From NCBI GenBank assembly GCA_947629005.1, contig CANRCD010000014.1, positions 1 through 44,720 on the forward strand: a DNA stretch of 44,720 nucleotides, in the 5' to 3' direction. Of this stretch, positions 33,175 through 40,872 are shown one piece after another. The translations under genes and the position numbers were made by a program. The notes below the pieces were generated by a model. That model saw nothing but the letters and a program-made list of their open reading frames with translations, did no database searches and was not told where the DNA came from. The stretch is from an uncultured Clostridia bacterium (GTDB lineage: Bacteria > Bacillota > Clostridia > UMGS1883). Position 1 is the first letter of the stretch, and each line of letters opens with the position of its first letter.

Positions 33175-34968
33175 TTAACCTTTGACAACTGCGCCGAACT
33201 TGCAGGTCTCCATGCAGACGCCGCACTTGACGCACTTGGTGGCGTCGATGACGAAAGGCTTCTTGATCTCGCCGGAAATGGCGCCCACGGGGCACTTGCG
33301 CGAGCAGGCGGAGCAGCCCTTGCACTTTTCGGCGTCGATGGAGTACCTTGTGAGGGCCTTACATACGCCGGCGGGGCACTTCTTATCCACAACGTGAGCA
33401 ATATACTCGTCGCGGAAATAGCGCAGCGTGGAAAGAACGGGGTTCGGAGCCGTCTGGCCGAGGCCGCAGAGCGAGGCGTTCTTGATATGGTAGCAAAGAG
33501 CCTCAAGACGGTCGATGTCCTCAAGAGTGCCGTTGCCCTTGGTTATCTTGTCAAGTATCTCCAGCAGACGCTTGGTGCCTATACGGCAGGGCGTACACTT
33601 GCCGCAGGACTCGTCAACGGTGAACTCGAGGAAGAACTTGGCTATATCAACCATGCAGTTGTCCTCGTCCATAACGATAAGGCCGCCGGAGCCCATCATC
33701 GAGCCTATGGAGATGAGCGAATCGTAGTCGATGGGCGTATCAATGAGGGAGGCGGGTATGCAGCCGCCGCTGGGGCCGCCTGTCTGGGCAGCCTTGAACT
33801 TTTTGCCGTTGGGTACGCCGCCGCCGATCTCTTCAACGATTTCGCGCAGGGTAGTGCCCATGGGAATTTCAACAAGACCGGTGTTGTTTATCTTGCCGCC
33901 GAGAGCGAACACCTTGGTTCCCTTGCTCTTTTCGGTGCCGATAGAAGCGAACCAGTCCGCGCCCTTATTGATGATAACGGGAATATTGGCGTAGGTTTCA
34001 ACGTTGTTCAGAATAGTGGGCTTTTCCCACAGTCCCTTTACGGCTGGGAACGGCGGACGGGGACGGGGCTCGCCGCGGTGGCCCTCGATGGACGTCATGA
34101 GGGCGGTCTCCTCGCCGCAGACGAAGGCGCCGGCGCCGAGGCGTATCTCGATGTCGAAATCAAAGCCCGTGTCAAATATATTCTTGCCGAGCAGGCCGTA
34201 TTCCTTGGCCTGTTCAATGGCTATCTGGAGTCTCTTTACCGCGATGGGATACTCGGCGCGGATATAGATGTAACCCTGATTTGCACCGATGGCGTAGCCG
34301 GCGATCGCCATAGCCTCGAGCACGCTGTGGGGGTCGCCCTCAAGCACGCTTCTGTCCATGAATGCGCCCGGGTCGCCCTCATCGGCGTTGCAGCAGACGT
34401 ACTTCTGCTCGTTCACGCTCTTGGACGCAAAGTCCCACTTGGTGCCGGTGGGGAAACCGCCGCCGCCGCGGCCGCGCAGGCCGGACTTCTTGACGGTATC
34501 AATAACCTCGGCGGGGGTCATTTCGGTAAGGACCTTGCCGAGAGCCTGATAGCCGTCAACGGCAATGTACTCCTCAATATTTTCAGGGTTGATAACACCG
34601 CAGTTGCGCAGAGCGACTCTCTGCTGCTTCTTGTAGAAATTAACGTCGTTGAGGGACTTTATGCCGTCGTCCTCAACGGTCTCGTCATACACAAGCCTCT
34701 TGACGATACGGCCCTTCAAAAGGTGCTCCTTGACGATCTCCTCCACGTCCTCCTTCTTGACGCGGCTGTAGAAGGAGCCCTCGGGGTATACGACGACGAT
34801 GGGGCCGAGGGCGCAAAGGCCGAAGCAACCCGTTTTTATAACCTTTACCTCTTTGGAAAGGCCGTTTTCCTCAAGCTTGGCCTCGAACTCGTCCATAAGC
34901 GTCTGGCTGCCAGAGGAAGTGCAGCCCGTGCCTCCGCAGATAAGCACATGGGATCTAACAAGCTCCAT
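33175..34968 (-). CDS. hndC: NADH/NADP-reducing hydrogenase flavin subunit (HndC/NuoF-like)
   Basis: A 597-residue NuoF-like subunit. The first 100 residues are a thioredoxin-like 2Fe-2S domain (CGGTGCTSSGS with a later TGCFGLC). The NuoF core has SGLRGRGGGGFPTGTKW and CNADEGDPGAFMDRSVLEGDPH for FMN and NAD(H), then GAGAFVCGEETALM. The SLBB segment leads to ESCGKCTPCRIGTKR and SLCGLGQTAPNPVLST, which bind a 4Fe-4S cluster. Two ferredoxin clusters close the protein (CKGCSACSRKCPVGAI, CVKCGVCMETCKFGAV). In the HydABC class this subunit carries the NAD(P)H site and is thought to host flavin-based bifurcation. It lies between hndB (16 bp upstream) and hndD (21 bp downstream). Confidence 0.96.
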   Translation of the reverse strand: MELVRSHVLICGGTGCTSSGSQTLMDEFEAKLEENGLSKEVKVIKTGCFGLCALGPIVVVYPEGSFYSRVKKEDVEEIVKEHLLKGRIVKRLVYDETVEDDGIKSLNDVNFYKKQQRVALRNCGVINPENIEEYIAVDGYQALGKVLTEMTPAEVIDTVKKSGLRGRGGGGFPTGTKWDFASKSVNEQKYVCCNADEGDPGAFMDRSVLEGDPHSVLEAMAIAGYAIGANQGYIYIRAEYPIAVKRLQIAIEQAKEYGLLGKNIFDTGFDFDIEIRLGAGAFVCGEETALMTSIEGHRGEPRPRPPFPAVKGLWEKPTILNNVETYANIPVIINKGADWFASIGTEKSKGTKVFALGGKINNTGLVEIPMGTTLREIVEEIGGGVPNGKKFKAAQTGGPSGGCIPASLIDTPIDYDSLISIGSMMGSGGLIVMDEDNCMVDIAKFFLEFTVDESCGKCTPCRIGTKRLLEILDKITKGNGTLEDIDRLEALCYHIKNASLCGLGQTAPNPVLSTLRYFRDEYIAHVVDKKCPAGVCKALTRYSIDAEKCKGCSACSRKCPVGAISGEIKKPFVIDATKCVKCGVCMETCKFGAVVKG

Positions 34969-34984
34969 AAAAGACCCTCCCTTC

Positions 34985-35356
34985 TTACATTCCGGCGGAG
35001 CCGATGGTGTATTCCGATACCACCTGTCCGTTCACGATGTGTTCCGATACTATGCGCGCAACCTTTTCGGGGGTCATCTTTATGTAAGTGACCTTGTCCT
35101 GACCGGGCGCGTAAATCTCAACGATGGGCTCAAGGCGGCAAAGGCCTATGCAGCCCGTCTGCTCAACAACTACGTTCTGAAGATTTCTCTTGTTGATTTC
35201 CTCAAGGAAAGCCGTCATAACGGGGCGGGCGCCGGCGGCTATGCCGCAGGTGGCCATGCCGACAACGACTCTCGTGCCGTCCTCTCTTTCCTTCCTAAGG
35301 TTTACATTTTCGATTGCTTTCTGCTTCAGCGCCTGAAGCTCGGCTAAGCTTTTCAT
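34985..35356 (-). CDS. hndB: 2Fe-2S thioredoxin-like hydrogenase subunit (HndB-like)
   Basis: A 123-residue protein with a short helical start (LAELQALKQKAIENV) and a thioredoxin-like 2Fe-2S ferredoxin fold. One cysteine pair site is GMATCGIAAGA and the other is VEQTGCIGLCRLEPIVEIY. It is an electron-transfer subunit of the Hnd hydrogenase in Desulfovibrio and Clostridia. Its start codon directly abuts the stop of the ATPase gene upstream, so the two are translationally coupled. It is followed after 16 bp by hndC, which itself starts with a related domain. Confidence 0.9.
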   Translation of the reverse strand: MKSLAELQALKQKAIENVNLRKEREDGTRVVVGMATCGIAAGARPVMTAFLEEINKRNLQNVVVEQTGCIGLCRLEPIVEIYAPGQDKVTYIKMTPEKVARIVSEHIVNGQVVSEYTIGSAGM

Positions 35357-35908
35357 TTATTCTGCACCTCCATAAATATTTGCAATACCTTCGTCAATAT
35401 AGTCCTTGATCCACGCCGCGACCGTCGGGTCGCTGAGCGGAACCTCGCCGAGGATATCCTTCATTTCCTTTGTGCTGAGTTCAAACACCCTTTTGTTAAA
35501 AGTGTGCCTGTAGCAAAAGTCAATTTCGGGATTCATGGATATCAGCGCCGTCATAGTGCCGGCAATGTCGCCGAGGGGTTGGCGGTCGATATGGCTGTAG
35601 GAAAAACGGGCCTCTATAAAGGTTCCCTTCCCCACCTCGCTTGTGAGCTCAACGTCGCCGCCGGTGGCTTGGGCCGCACTGCGAAGGAGCGATATGCCCA
35701 TGCCCACCTTGCGCGTGGTGCGCGTTGTAACGAAGGGGTCCATCACCCTCGCAACCATGTCGCTGTCCATGCCGCAGCCGTTATCCTTCACCGAAAATGA
35801 CAGGATATCCTCGTCCGTGTCCTCGCGGAGCTCGACCTCGATTAGCGTCGCCCCCGCGCGGACCGAATTCTGCACAATGTCCAGAATGTTCAGACTAATT
35901 TCCTGCAT
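35357..35908 (-). CDS. Stand-alone HATPase (histidine kinase-like ATP-binding protein) in the hydrogenase operon
   Basis: A 183-residue protein whose first 110 residues are a GHKL ATP-binding domain. The N-box is SLNILDIVQNSVRAGA, the G1 box DNGCGMD and the G2 box KVGMGISLLRSAAQATGG. There is no phospho-accepting histidine domain or sensor, so it is not a classical kinase. The remaining 70 residues are not recognisable. It sits inside hndA-hndB with 1 bp and 0 bp gaps, an arrangement I associate with clostridial hnd operons. A role in protein phosphorylation or partner switching that tunes the hydrogenase is an inference. Confidence 0.85.
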   Translation of the reverse strand: MQEISLNILDIVQNSVRAGATLIEVELREDTDEDILSFSVKDNGCGMDSDMVARVMDPFVTTRTTRKVGMGISLLRSAAQATGGDVELTSEVGKGTFIEARFSYSHIDRQPLGDIAGTMTALISMNPEIDFCYRHTFNKRVFELSTKEMKDILGEVPLSDPTVAAWIKDYIDEGIANIYGGAE

Positions 35909-35909
35909 A

Positions 35910-36398
35910 TCAGTATTTGGCGATTATACCGGGAACGTCGTCCACAACAAGGCGGCCGTAAACGTCGTCGTTGACGGTCATAACGGGGGCAAGGCCGCAG
36001 GCGCCTATGCAGCGGGTGGCCGTGAGCGAATACTTGCCGTCGCTCGTGCAGCCGTCAACGTCTATTCCCAAAATCTCCTTAACCTTATTAATGATGTCGC
36101 CGCTGCCCTTAACGTAGCAGGCGGTGCCGAGGCAAACGCTGATTTGATAGTCGCCCTTGGGATTGAGGGAAAACTGCGTATAAAATGTTACAACGCCGTA
36201 AACCTCCGCCAGCGTAACGCCCAGTCCCTTGGCAATAATGCTCTGAACCTCGATGGGCAGGTAGCCGTAGATGTCCTGAGCCTCGTGGAGCACGGATATA
36301 AGCGCGCCGGCCTGATCCTTGTGCTTGGCGATGACCTCCATGAGCTTCGCTTCCTGCTCAGCGGTGCCCTTGAAGGGCACGGTAGCCTGATTACTCAT
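35910..36398 (-). CDS. hndA: Hydrogenase 2Fe-2S subunit (HndA/NuoE-like)
   Basis: A 162-residue NuoE-like protein. A helical N-terminal part (GALISVLHEAQDIYGYLPIEVQ) precedes a thioredoxin-like 2Fe-2S domain. Its cysteines are in VCLGTACYVKG and TATRCIGACGLAPVM, the four-cysteine pattern of the family. It transfers electrons between the flavin subunit and the rest of the complex. It is the first gene after a strong internal promoter, with an AAGGAGG ribosome-binding site, so the catalytic half of the cluster can be expressed apart from the regulatory half. Confidence 0.95.
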   Translation of the reverse strand: MSNQATVPFKGTAEQEAKLMEVIAKHKDQAGALISVLHEAQDIYGYLPIEVQSIIAKGLGVTLAEVYGVVTFYTQFSLNPKGDYQISVCLGTACYVKGSGDIINKVKEILGIDVDGCTSDGKYSLTATRCIGACGLAPVMTVNDDVYGRLVVDDVPGIIAKY

Positions 36399-36478
36399 AT
36401 ATTGTTACCTCCTTAAAGTATTATCAAAATTATGCACAAAACTGCGGCCTTGCGGGCCTTTGCCCACACGGCACAATT

Positions 36479-36507
36479 ATTATATCAGAATAATATCGGT
36501 TTGTCTA
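36479..36507 (-). promoter_or_regulatory. Promoter of the hnd catalytic operon
   Basis: On the minus strand TAGACA (36502-36507), 17 bp, TATAAT (36479-36484). An imperfect dyad with TGTCT and AGACA ends (36502-36519) overlaps the -35 and may be a regulator site. The leader is about 75 nt and GC-rich in its middle. Confidence 0.8.
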
Positions 36508-36536
36508 TACTAACAGACAGTTTTCCATAAATTTTT

Positions 36537-37250
36537 TTACATAATATTTCTTTTTTTGCCTAAGAGTTCTAGCACGGCGGCGACGCTCTTTTCCTCAAGG
36601 TTCAGCCGCCACACGGCGTCGGAAATATCCGTCAGATAGTGGGCGTCGCTGTCGTGAAGATAGCGGTACCTGTCGTCCGAGGCCATTTCGGGGCCGGCCC
36701 GCTTGGAAAGCTCCAGCGTGGCGAAGCCCATTTCCTCCGGCACAGAGCCGAGGTTCGACACAATACTGTTGCTGGGGCGGTCGATATGGGCCGGTATGCA
36801 AACGCCGCCGCGCTCCTCGACGAGGGCCTTTATCCGCTCTACGGGAAGGTCGGTGGCGTTTATGAGCAGCTTTTCTATGGTGCCGGTCTGCTCGTCACGG
36901 CTGTTCATTATCCTCTGCTCGCCAAAAATTTCAGGACGGTTTTTTATGGGCGGGAGGCTATTCTCCAGAATTTCGCCCATGGCGAGCGCGGCCTCCACCG
37001 TGGGAAAAAGACACAGCAGGTGAACCTCCTCGGCGCTTTCGGCCTCGATTGCGGGCACCACGAGCAAATCCCACTCCTTTGCCGCCTCGACGACGGCGGG
37101 CAGATTTTTTGCGGTGTTATGGTCGGAAAGGGCAATTATATCAAGCCCGTTCAGCATTGCCATGGCCGCTATGTTATGGGGCGTCATATCGTCGTCGCCG
37201 CAGGGCGACAGGCACGAGTGTATATGCAAATCGTAAGCGTACCTGCCCAT
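36537..37250 (-). CDS. PHP-domain phosphoesterase-like protein
   Basis: A 237-residue PHP-fold protein. DLHIHSCLSPCGDDDMTPHNIA gives the first histidines, IIALSDHNTAKN the third, VVPAIEAESAEEVHLLCLF a glutamate and histidine, VCIPAHIDRP another histidine, and LHDSDAHYLTDI the final Asp-His pair. All metal ligands of a trinuclear PHP site appear present. Family members act on phosphoesters of nucleotides or histidinol phosphate. Its location after HydS-like and DRTGG genes suggests a signalling role. It starts at the ATG at 37250, overlapping the preceding stop codon (TGATG), rather than at the GTG one codon earlier. Confidence 0.87.
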   Translation of the reverse strand: MGRYAYDLHIHSCLSPCGDDDMTPHNIAAMAMLNGLDIIALSDHNTAKNLPAVVEAAKEWDLLVVPAIEAESAEEVHLLCLFPTVEAALAMGEILENSLPPIKNRPEIFGEQRIMNSRDEQTGTIEKLLINATDLPVERIKALVEERGGVCIPAHIDRPSNSIVSNLGSVPEEMGFATLELSKRAGPEMASDDRYRYLHDSDAHYLTDISDAVWRLNLEEKSVAAVLELLGKKRNIM

Positions 37251-37579
37251 CACACCAGATCCTTCAACTCGCAGACAAGCTCAAAGGCCGTTTTTTCGCT
37301 GCTGTAGACGGGTATGCCCTCCATATCGGCCCGTTTGGCGGCGTTGGGGTCGGGGCTGAGCCCTTCGGCGAGAATTATCATCGCGGCGTCGGTAAGGCTG
37401 GCAACGGCCACTATGTTAATGTTCGTCTGGATAGTCACCCATGCGTTGCCGCTCTGGGCCTTGCCCATGACAAGGCTCAAAAGGTCGCCCACGTAGCCTC
37501 CGCTGACCTCGCGGCCGACGCCGTCCTCGCCGCATTTCAGCGTCAGTTCAAGCCTTTCGGCTATATCCTTAACTGTCAT
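37250..37579 (-). CDS. DRTGG-domain-like small protein (hydrogenase regulatory cluster, second copy)
   Basis: A 109-residue protein similar to the DRTGG fold: VKDIAERLELTLKCGEDGVGREVSGGYVGDLLSLVMGKA, then WVTIQTNINIVAVASLTDAAMIILAEG and a short C-terminal helix. In larger proteins this fold sits between CBS or phosphotransacetylase domains, and its ligand is not established. It is the shorter relative of the protein at 39350-39703, so the cluster has two such proteins. It overlaps the PHP gene by 1 bp and follows the HydS-like gene after 19 bp. A GGGGAGA ribosome-binding site is present. Confidence 0.8.
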   Translation of the reverse strand: MTVKDIAERLELTLKCGEDGVGREVSGGYVGDLLSLVMGKAQSGNAWVTIQTNINIVAVASLTDAAMIILAEGLSPDPNAAKRADMEGIPVYSSEKTAFELVCELKDLV

Positions 37580-37598
37580 TTTTCTCTCCCCTTCGATT

Positions 37599-38900
37599 TT
37601 ACTCCGTCATGGACGGGGGCAGTTTGCTCTCAAGCTCGGCCATCTCCTTGGCCAGCAGGCTGACGCGCTCGCGCAGCTTAAATATACAGTCGGTCTCGTT
37701 CGCCTTGCCGCGCACGATGTCCTCAGCCAGTTCGCGGCAGGTAGGCGCCCCGCAGGAGCCGCAGTCAAGTCGGGGCAGACCCTCAATTATCTCGTTCATC
37801 CTTATGGCCTTCTGCATAGCTATGCCGAAATCGGCGTCCAGCGGCGAGAAGGGCTGATACTCGATTTTTCTGTTCCAGTAAAGGTCCATATCGTCCTTAA
37901 GCTCGCCCTTTTTGTCCTCAAGGCCCTGTGATATACGCCTTATGCGGGAATTTGCCACGAAGTTGTTCTCCACCGTCAGGCTTCCGCCCACGCAGCCGCC
38001 CGTACAGGCCAACGCCTCGATAAAGTCAATGCCCTTTATCTTTTCGTCCTCGAGCTGGTCAAGCACCTCGATGACGTTGGCGATACCGTCCACGGCTATG
38101 TACTTCTCAATGCCGAGGGCCTCGGCCTCGCCGCCGTGGTTTGCCCAGCGGACGCCGCTGCGGCCCGACTTGCTCAAATGCTCGACCTTGGTTATTTTAT
38201 CTATACTGTGCGCCAGACGCATATATACGTCCTTAATAGACAGCGCCCAGTCGACATTTGACTTTTCCAGCGCGATGGGCCACTTTATAGCCGTTACCTT
38301 GGCCGGACACGGCGTGATGAAGAACACGCCGATGTCCTCGTCGCTGAGGCCGGTCTTTTCCCTCGCCTCGCGGCGGGCCATTTCGGCGGCGGCCTCCATG
38401 GGCGAGGTCAGCGGAGCGACGTGGCTCATCAAATCGTGGTACTTCACCGCCACGAGCCTTACCACGGCCGGACAGGCCGAAGAGATAAGCGGAGCCTCGT
38501 ATTCGCCGCTCTTAATAAGCTCCTTCATTTTTTCGGTGATGACCTCGGCCCCGCGGGCCACCTCAAACACGTCGTCAAAGCCCAGCATTTTAAGGCCGGT
38601 CAAAACTATATCGAAGTCCGTCGCCTTTGAAAACTGGCCGCAGAAGGCCGGCGCCGGAAGCGCAATCTTATATTTGTAGCGGTCCATAACCTCAAATCCG
38701 TCGGTTATGGCCTTTTTGGCGTGGTATTGGCAGCGGCGGATACACTCGCCGCAGTCGATACACCGTTCGCTGATAATCTTCGCCTTTCCCTGCTGCACGC
38801 GGATTGCCTGAGTGGGGCAATAGCGTATGCAGGTGGTGCAGCCCTTGCACATCGGTTTATCAAGGGTAACGCTGTGAAATCTTCTTTCGATCTCTCCCAT
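37599..38900 (-). CDS. HydS-like putative sensory [FeFe] hydrogenase
   Basis: A 433-residue protein with two N-terminal 4Fe-4S clusters (CKGCTTCIRYCP, CIDCGECIRRC). A hydrogenase large-subunit domain follows, whose H-cluster motifs are altered: SSACPAVV in place of TSC[CS]PGW, TPCPAKVTA in place of MPCxxKK, and ALACTGGCVGGSL in place of xMACPGGCxGGGG. The cysteines needed to hold a cluster remain. The C-terminus has an extra Fe-S motif (LDCGSCGAPTCRELAEDI and a final Cys). This layout matches putative H2-sensing or regulatory hydrogenases that accompany Hnd/Hyd enzymes. No PAS domain is attached, so any output must go through neighbours. GGAGG is best spaced for the ATG at 38900; a GTG at 38906 is too close. 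Confidence 0.85.
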   Translation of the reverse strand: MGEIERRFHSVTLDKPMCKGCTTCIRYCPTQAIRVQQGKAKIISERCIDCGECIRRCQYHAKKAITDGFEVMDRYKYKIALPAPAFCGQFSKATDFDIVLTGLKMLGFDDVFEVARGAEVITEKMKELIKSGEYEAPLISSACPAVVRLVAVKYHDLMSHVAPLTSPMEAAAEMARREAREKTGLSDEDIGVFFITPCPAKVTAIKWPIALEKSNVDWALSIKDVYMRLAHSIDKITKVEHLSKSGRSGVRWANHGGEAEALGIEKYIAVDGIANVIEVLDQLEDEKIKGIDFIEALACTGGCVGGSLTVENNFVANSRIRRISQGLEDKKGELKDDMDLYWNRKIEYQPFSPLDADFGIAMQKAIRMNEIIEGLPRLDCGSCGAPTCRELAEDIVRGKANETDCIFKLRERVSLLAKEMAELESKLPPSMTE

Positions 38901-38924
38901 TTGCACAGCCTCCTATACTGTTTG

Positions 38925-39353
38925 CTACTTTATATATACCGTCATGTCAACCGTGGTACCGACGCCGAGTTCGGTGTCGATATTCATTTCGTCGGTGTAT
39001 TTTTTCATGTTGGGAAGGCCCATACCCGCTCCGAAGCCCAGCTCGCGCACCTGCTGGCTGGCGGTGGAGAAGCCCTCCGTCATGGCCTTTTCAACGTCCG
39101 GTATGCCGGGGCCCACGTCCTTATGTATCATGCGTATCTTATCCGGCGATATCTCAACGTCTATAACTCCGCCCCTTGCGTGGATAACCATATTTATCTC
39201 GCACTCGTACATGGCTATGGCAACCTTGCGGATGACGTCGGCGCTTATGCCAAGCTGCTTGAGCACCTTTTTCACGGCCCCGCTGGCCTCGCCGGCCACG
39301 GTGAAGTCGGTGCCGTCCACGGTGTAGTGCAGCTTCATCAACGGCTCGCTCAT
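38925..39353 (-). CDS. RsbT/SpoIIAB-like serine-kinase-type ATPase
   Basis: A 142-residue GHKL protein of the anti-sigma/partner-switch family. The N-box is VAIAMYECEINMVIHARGG, the G1 region KDVGPGIPDVEKAM, and the C-terminal GFGAGMGLPNMKKYTDEM is very close to RsbT and SpoIIAB-type kinases. Such kinases phosphorylate STAS-domain partners. No STAS or sigma-factor gene is seen here, so the partner may be the DRTGG or HydS-like protein. It overlaps the upstream DRTGG gene by 4 bp (ATGA) and is 24 bp before the HydS-like start. Confidence 0.87.
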   Translation of the reverse strand: MSEPLMKLHYTVDGTDFTVAGEASGAVKKVLKQLGISADVIRKVAIAMYECEINMVIHARGGVIDVEISPDKIRMIHKDVGPGIPDVEKAMTEGFSTASQQVRELGFGAGMGLPNMKKYTDEMNIDTELGVGTTVDMTVYIK

Positions 39354-39703
39354 GACCGCACACTTCCTCCGGCAAGCCCCGCTGCATAGAGTTTGCCGCA
39401 GGCGGGATACATGGGCAGGTCGGTTTTCATTATGACCATCTCGCGGCTTTCTGCAAGACTGAGCACCTCGGCCGTGGGCTCCTTGCCGCGAATAAAAATC
39501 ACGGCGTGTATGTCCATCATCTCGGCCGTGCGGATAACCTGACCGTTGACAAGCCCCGTGAGCAGCAAGGCCTGATCCTTAACAAAGGCCAGCACGTCGC
39601 TCATAAGGTCGCTGCCGCAGGCGGAAAACACCTCCCTGTCAAGCTCGTCTCCGCCGACAAGCACCTCGGCGTTCAGTATTTCTTTGATTTCACTCAGCTT
39701 CAT
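39350..39703 (-). CDS. DRTGG-domain-like protein heading the hydrogenase regulatory cluster
   Basis: A 117-residue DRTGG-type protein: KLSEIKEILNAEVLVGGDELDREV, CGSDLMSDVLAFVKDQALLLTGLVNGQVIRTAEMMDIHAVIF, then EVLSLAESREMVIMKTDLPMY. It is built like the second copy at 37250-37579 but is longer at both ends. A longer reading upstream runs through the promoter; the ATG at 39703 has GGAGG at correct spacing. It is the first gene of the regulatory half of the hydrogenase cluster. Its ligand and role are unknown. Confidence 0.82.
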   Translation of the reverse strand: MKLSEIKEILNAEVLVGGDELDREVFSACGSDLMSDVLAFVKDQALLLTGLVNGQVIRTAEMMDIHAVIFIRGKEPTAEVLSLAESREMVIMKTDLPMYPACGKLYAAGLAGGSVRS

Positions 39704-39739
39704 GACGATACCTCCAAAACAGATTGTACTTATATAAAT

Positions 39740-39768
39740 ATTATACACAAACCCCTGCCCCATTGCAA
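39740..39768 (-). promoter_or_regulatory. Promoter of the hydrogenase regulatory operon
   Basis: On the minus strand TTGCAA (39763-39768), 17 bp, TATAAT (39740-39745), about 30 bp upstream of the first start codon. Confidence 0.8.
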
Positions 39769-39811
39769 GTGTTTTTTATGAAAATGTTACAAAATATTGC
39801 CTTTGGCGCAC

Positions 39812-39841
39812 AAAAAATCCCGCGGAGCCATGCTTCGCGGG
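39812..39841 (-). terminator. Terminator-like hairpin
   Basis: CCCGCG (39819-39824) and CGCGGG (39836-39841) around an 11-nt loop. On the minus strand an ATTTTTTG tail follows. It would stop transcription coming from the repeat region before the hydrogenase regulatory promoter. Confidence 0.55.
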
Positions 39842-39921
39842 GGATTGCCATGCGGCGCGTATGCGGCGTGCGCCGACACGCTGGCGGCGGTATGGTATTG
39901 TCGCCCGCACGGCGTGCGCTG

Positions 39922-40116
39922 ACACAGCCGCCGCTTCGCGGACGCGCCTTTGGCGCGGGCAGTCGTATTTCATTTATTGTCTATGTTCTTTTGTGACCAA
40001 AAGAACCAAAAGTCCCGGGGGGCCTCGCAGCCAGCGGACCCCTCAACGCGTTTAAGGGGCCTGCGGGCCCCTTAAAAATCCCCATGACGGGTGCCGTTAC
40101 GGGACGGATTTATTTT
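39922..40116. repeat. Dispersed intergenic repeat, copy A
   Basis: About 195 bp, closely matching 44209-44405 in the same orientation. Shared blocks include CCGCCGCTTCGCGGACGCG, TATGTTCTTTTGTG followed by CAAAAGAAC, CCCCTCAACGC, TTAAGGGGCC and CCCCTTAAAAATCCCCATGA. Each half holds hairpins (GTTCTTTTG/CAAAAGAAC; AAGGGGCC/GGCCCCTT). No reading frame is conserved between copies, which points to a non-coding element. Confidence 0.8.
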
Positions 40117-40214
40117 TGCGCGGCGCGAATTGTAGCGTCGCTTTTTTCAATTTCCCATTATATGGTATTGGTATGTAAATATCATTCGTCATTCGCGCAA
40201 TGTTTATGCACTAC

Positions 40215-40262
40215 GAAAAAACAAATATGGCTCCGCAGCGGAAGGTGACCGCATACGGAGCC
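40215..40262 (-). terminator. Terminator of the acyl-CoA synthetase/ykvA-like operon
   Basis: A two-part stem: GGCTCCG (40229-40235) with CGGAGCC (40256-40262), and inside it GCGG with CCGC. On the minus strand it is followed by ATATTTGTTTTTTCG. It lies about 105 bp after the stop codon. Confidence 0.6.
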
Positions 40263-40368
40263 GGAGGAGGAGGGGGATTACAGTTATATGGTAAAATATA
40301 ATTATTGCCGCCGTGTGAAAAAGAATTGATATTTTTATAAAGATATTGTAAATAAAATGTAAATTGAT

Positions 40369-40845
40369 TTATTTTTTAGTAACGAGCTTTTTTATCGCAT
40401 TCCACACGCGGGTACCGACGAGCTTGTCACCCTTCTCAAGCACGCTTTTTATGAAGTCGTACACCCGCACGTCGCCCGCCCAGTACTCGTCCACAATGGC
40501 GGGGTCAATATCGTCAAGGGCGCGGTTTAGCAGCGTCACGCTGACGATGAGGTCATCCATCCAGCCGACCACGGGTATAAAGTCAGGCACAATATCAACG
40601 GGCAGGATAAAATAGCTCACCGCTCCCGTCAGCTTGAGCTTGGCCGCGGCGGGCACCCTTGTGTCGGCAATCAGCCTGACGATTAGGTAGAATATGTCCG
40701 GCACGGCGGCCAGATACCCCGCCGCCTTCACGTTAGGATGTTTTGCGAGATAGGCGTCGATTTTGGCGCGGAGCTTACGGTAGAAGTCCATCTCCTTCTC
40801 ACCCGTGCCAACCACCTCTGTTTCATAAACCTTGTTTTCGTCCAT
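40369..40845 (-). CDS. YkvA-like membrane protein (DUF1232)
   Basis: A 158-residue protein with the DUF1232 hallmark YFILPVDIVPDFIPVVGWMDDLIV (about residues 92-115). It is preceded by hydrophobic helices (YLAAVPDIFYLIVRLIAD) and followed by a helical tail. Family members are small, probably membrane-associated proteins of unknown function. It is 27 bp downstream of the acyl-CoA synthetase gene on the same strand and has its own AAAAGGAGA site. No functional link between the two is known to me. Confidence 0.87.
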   Translation of the reverse strand: MDENKVYETEVVGTGEKEMDFYRKLRAKIDAYLAKHPNVKAAGYLAAVPDIFYLIVRLIADTRVPAAAKLKLTGAVSYFILPVDIVPDFIPVVGWMDDLIVSVTLLNRALDDIDPAIVDEYWAGDVRVYDFIKSVLEKGDKLVGTRVWNAIKKLVTKK

Positions 40846-40872
40846 TTTTCACATCTCCTTTTTTGTTCTCTG

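Larger units (their letters stand above)
39769..40368. other. 600-bp gene-free region with repeat copy A
   Basis: No supported gene. It contains a minus-strand terminator-like hairpin (39812-39841), GC-rich low-complexity sequence with short palindromes, a dispersed repeat shared with the right end of the window (39922-40116), and the terminator of the ykvA-like gene (about 40220-40262). Confidence 0.7.

Noticed and set aside
36502-36519. Rex operator at the hnd promoter
   Set aside because: The dyad there (TGTCTA...CAGACA) does not resemble the TTGTTAA-N4-TTAACAA type Rex site. It is noted only as an imperfect repeat.
39840-39960. CRISPR-like short repeats in the GC-rich stretch after the hydrogenase regulatory operon
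   Set aside because: The CGGCG/CGCCG runs are irregular palindromes without constant repeat or spacer length.
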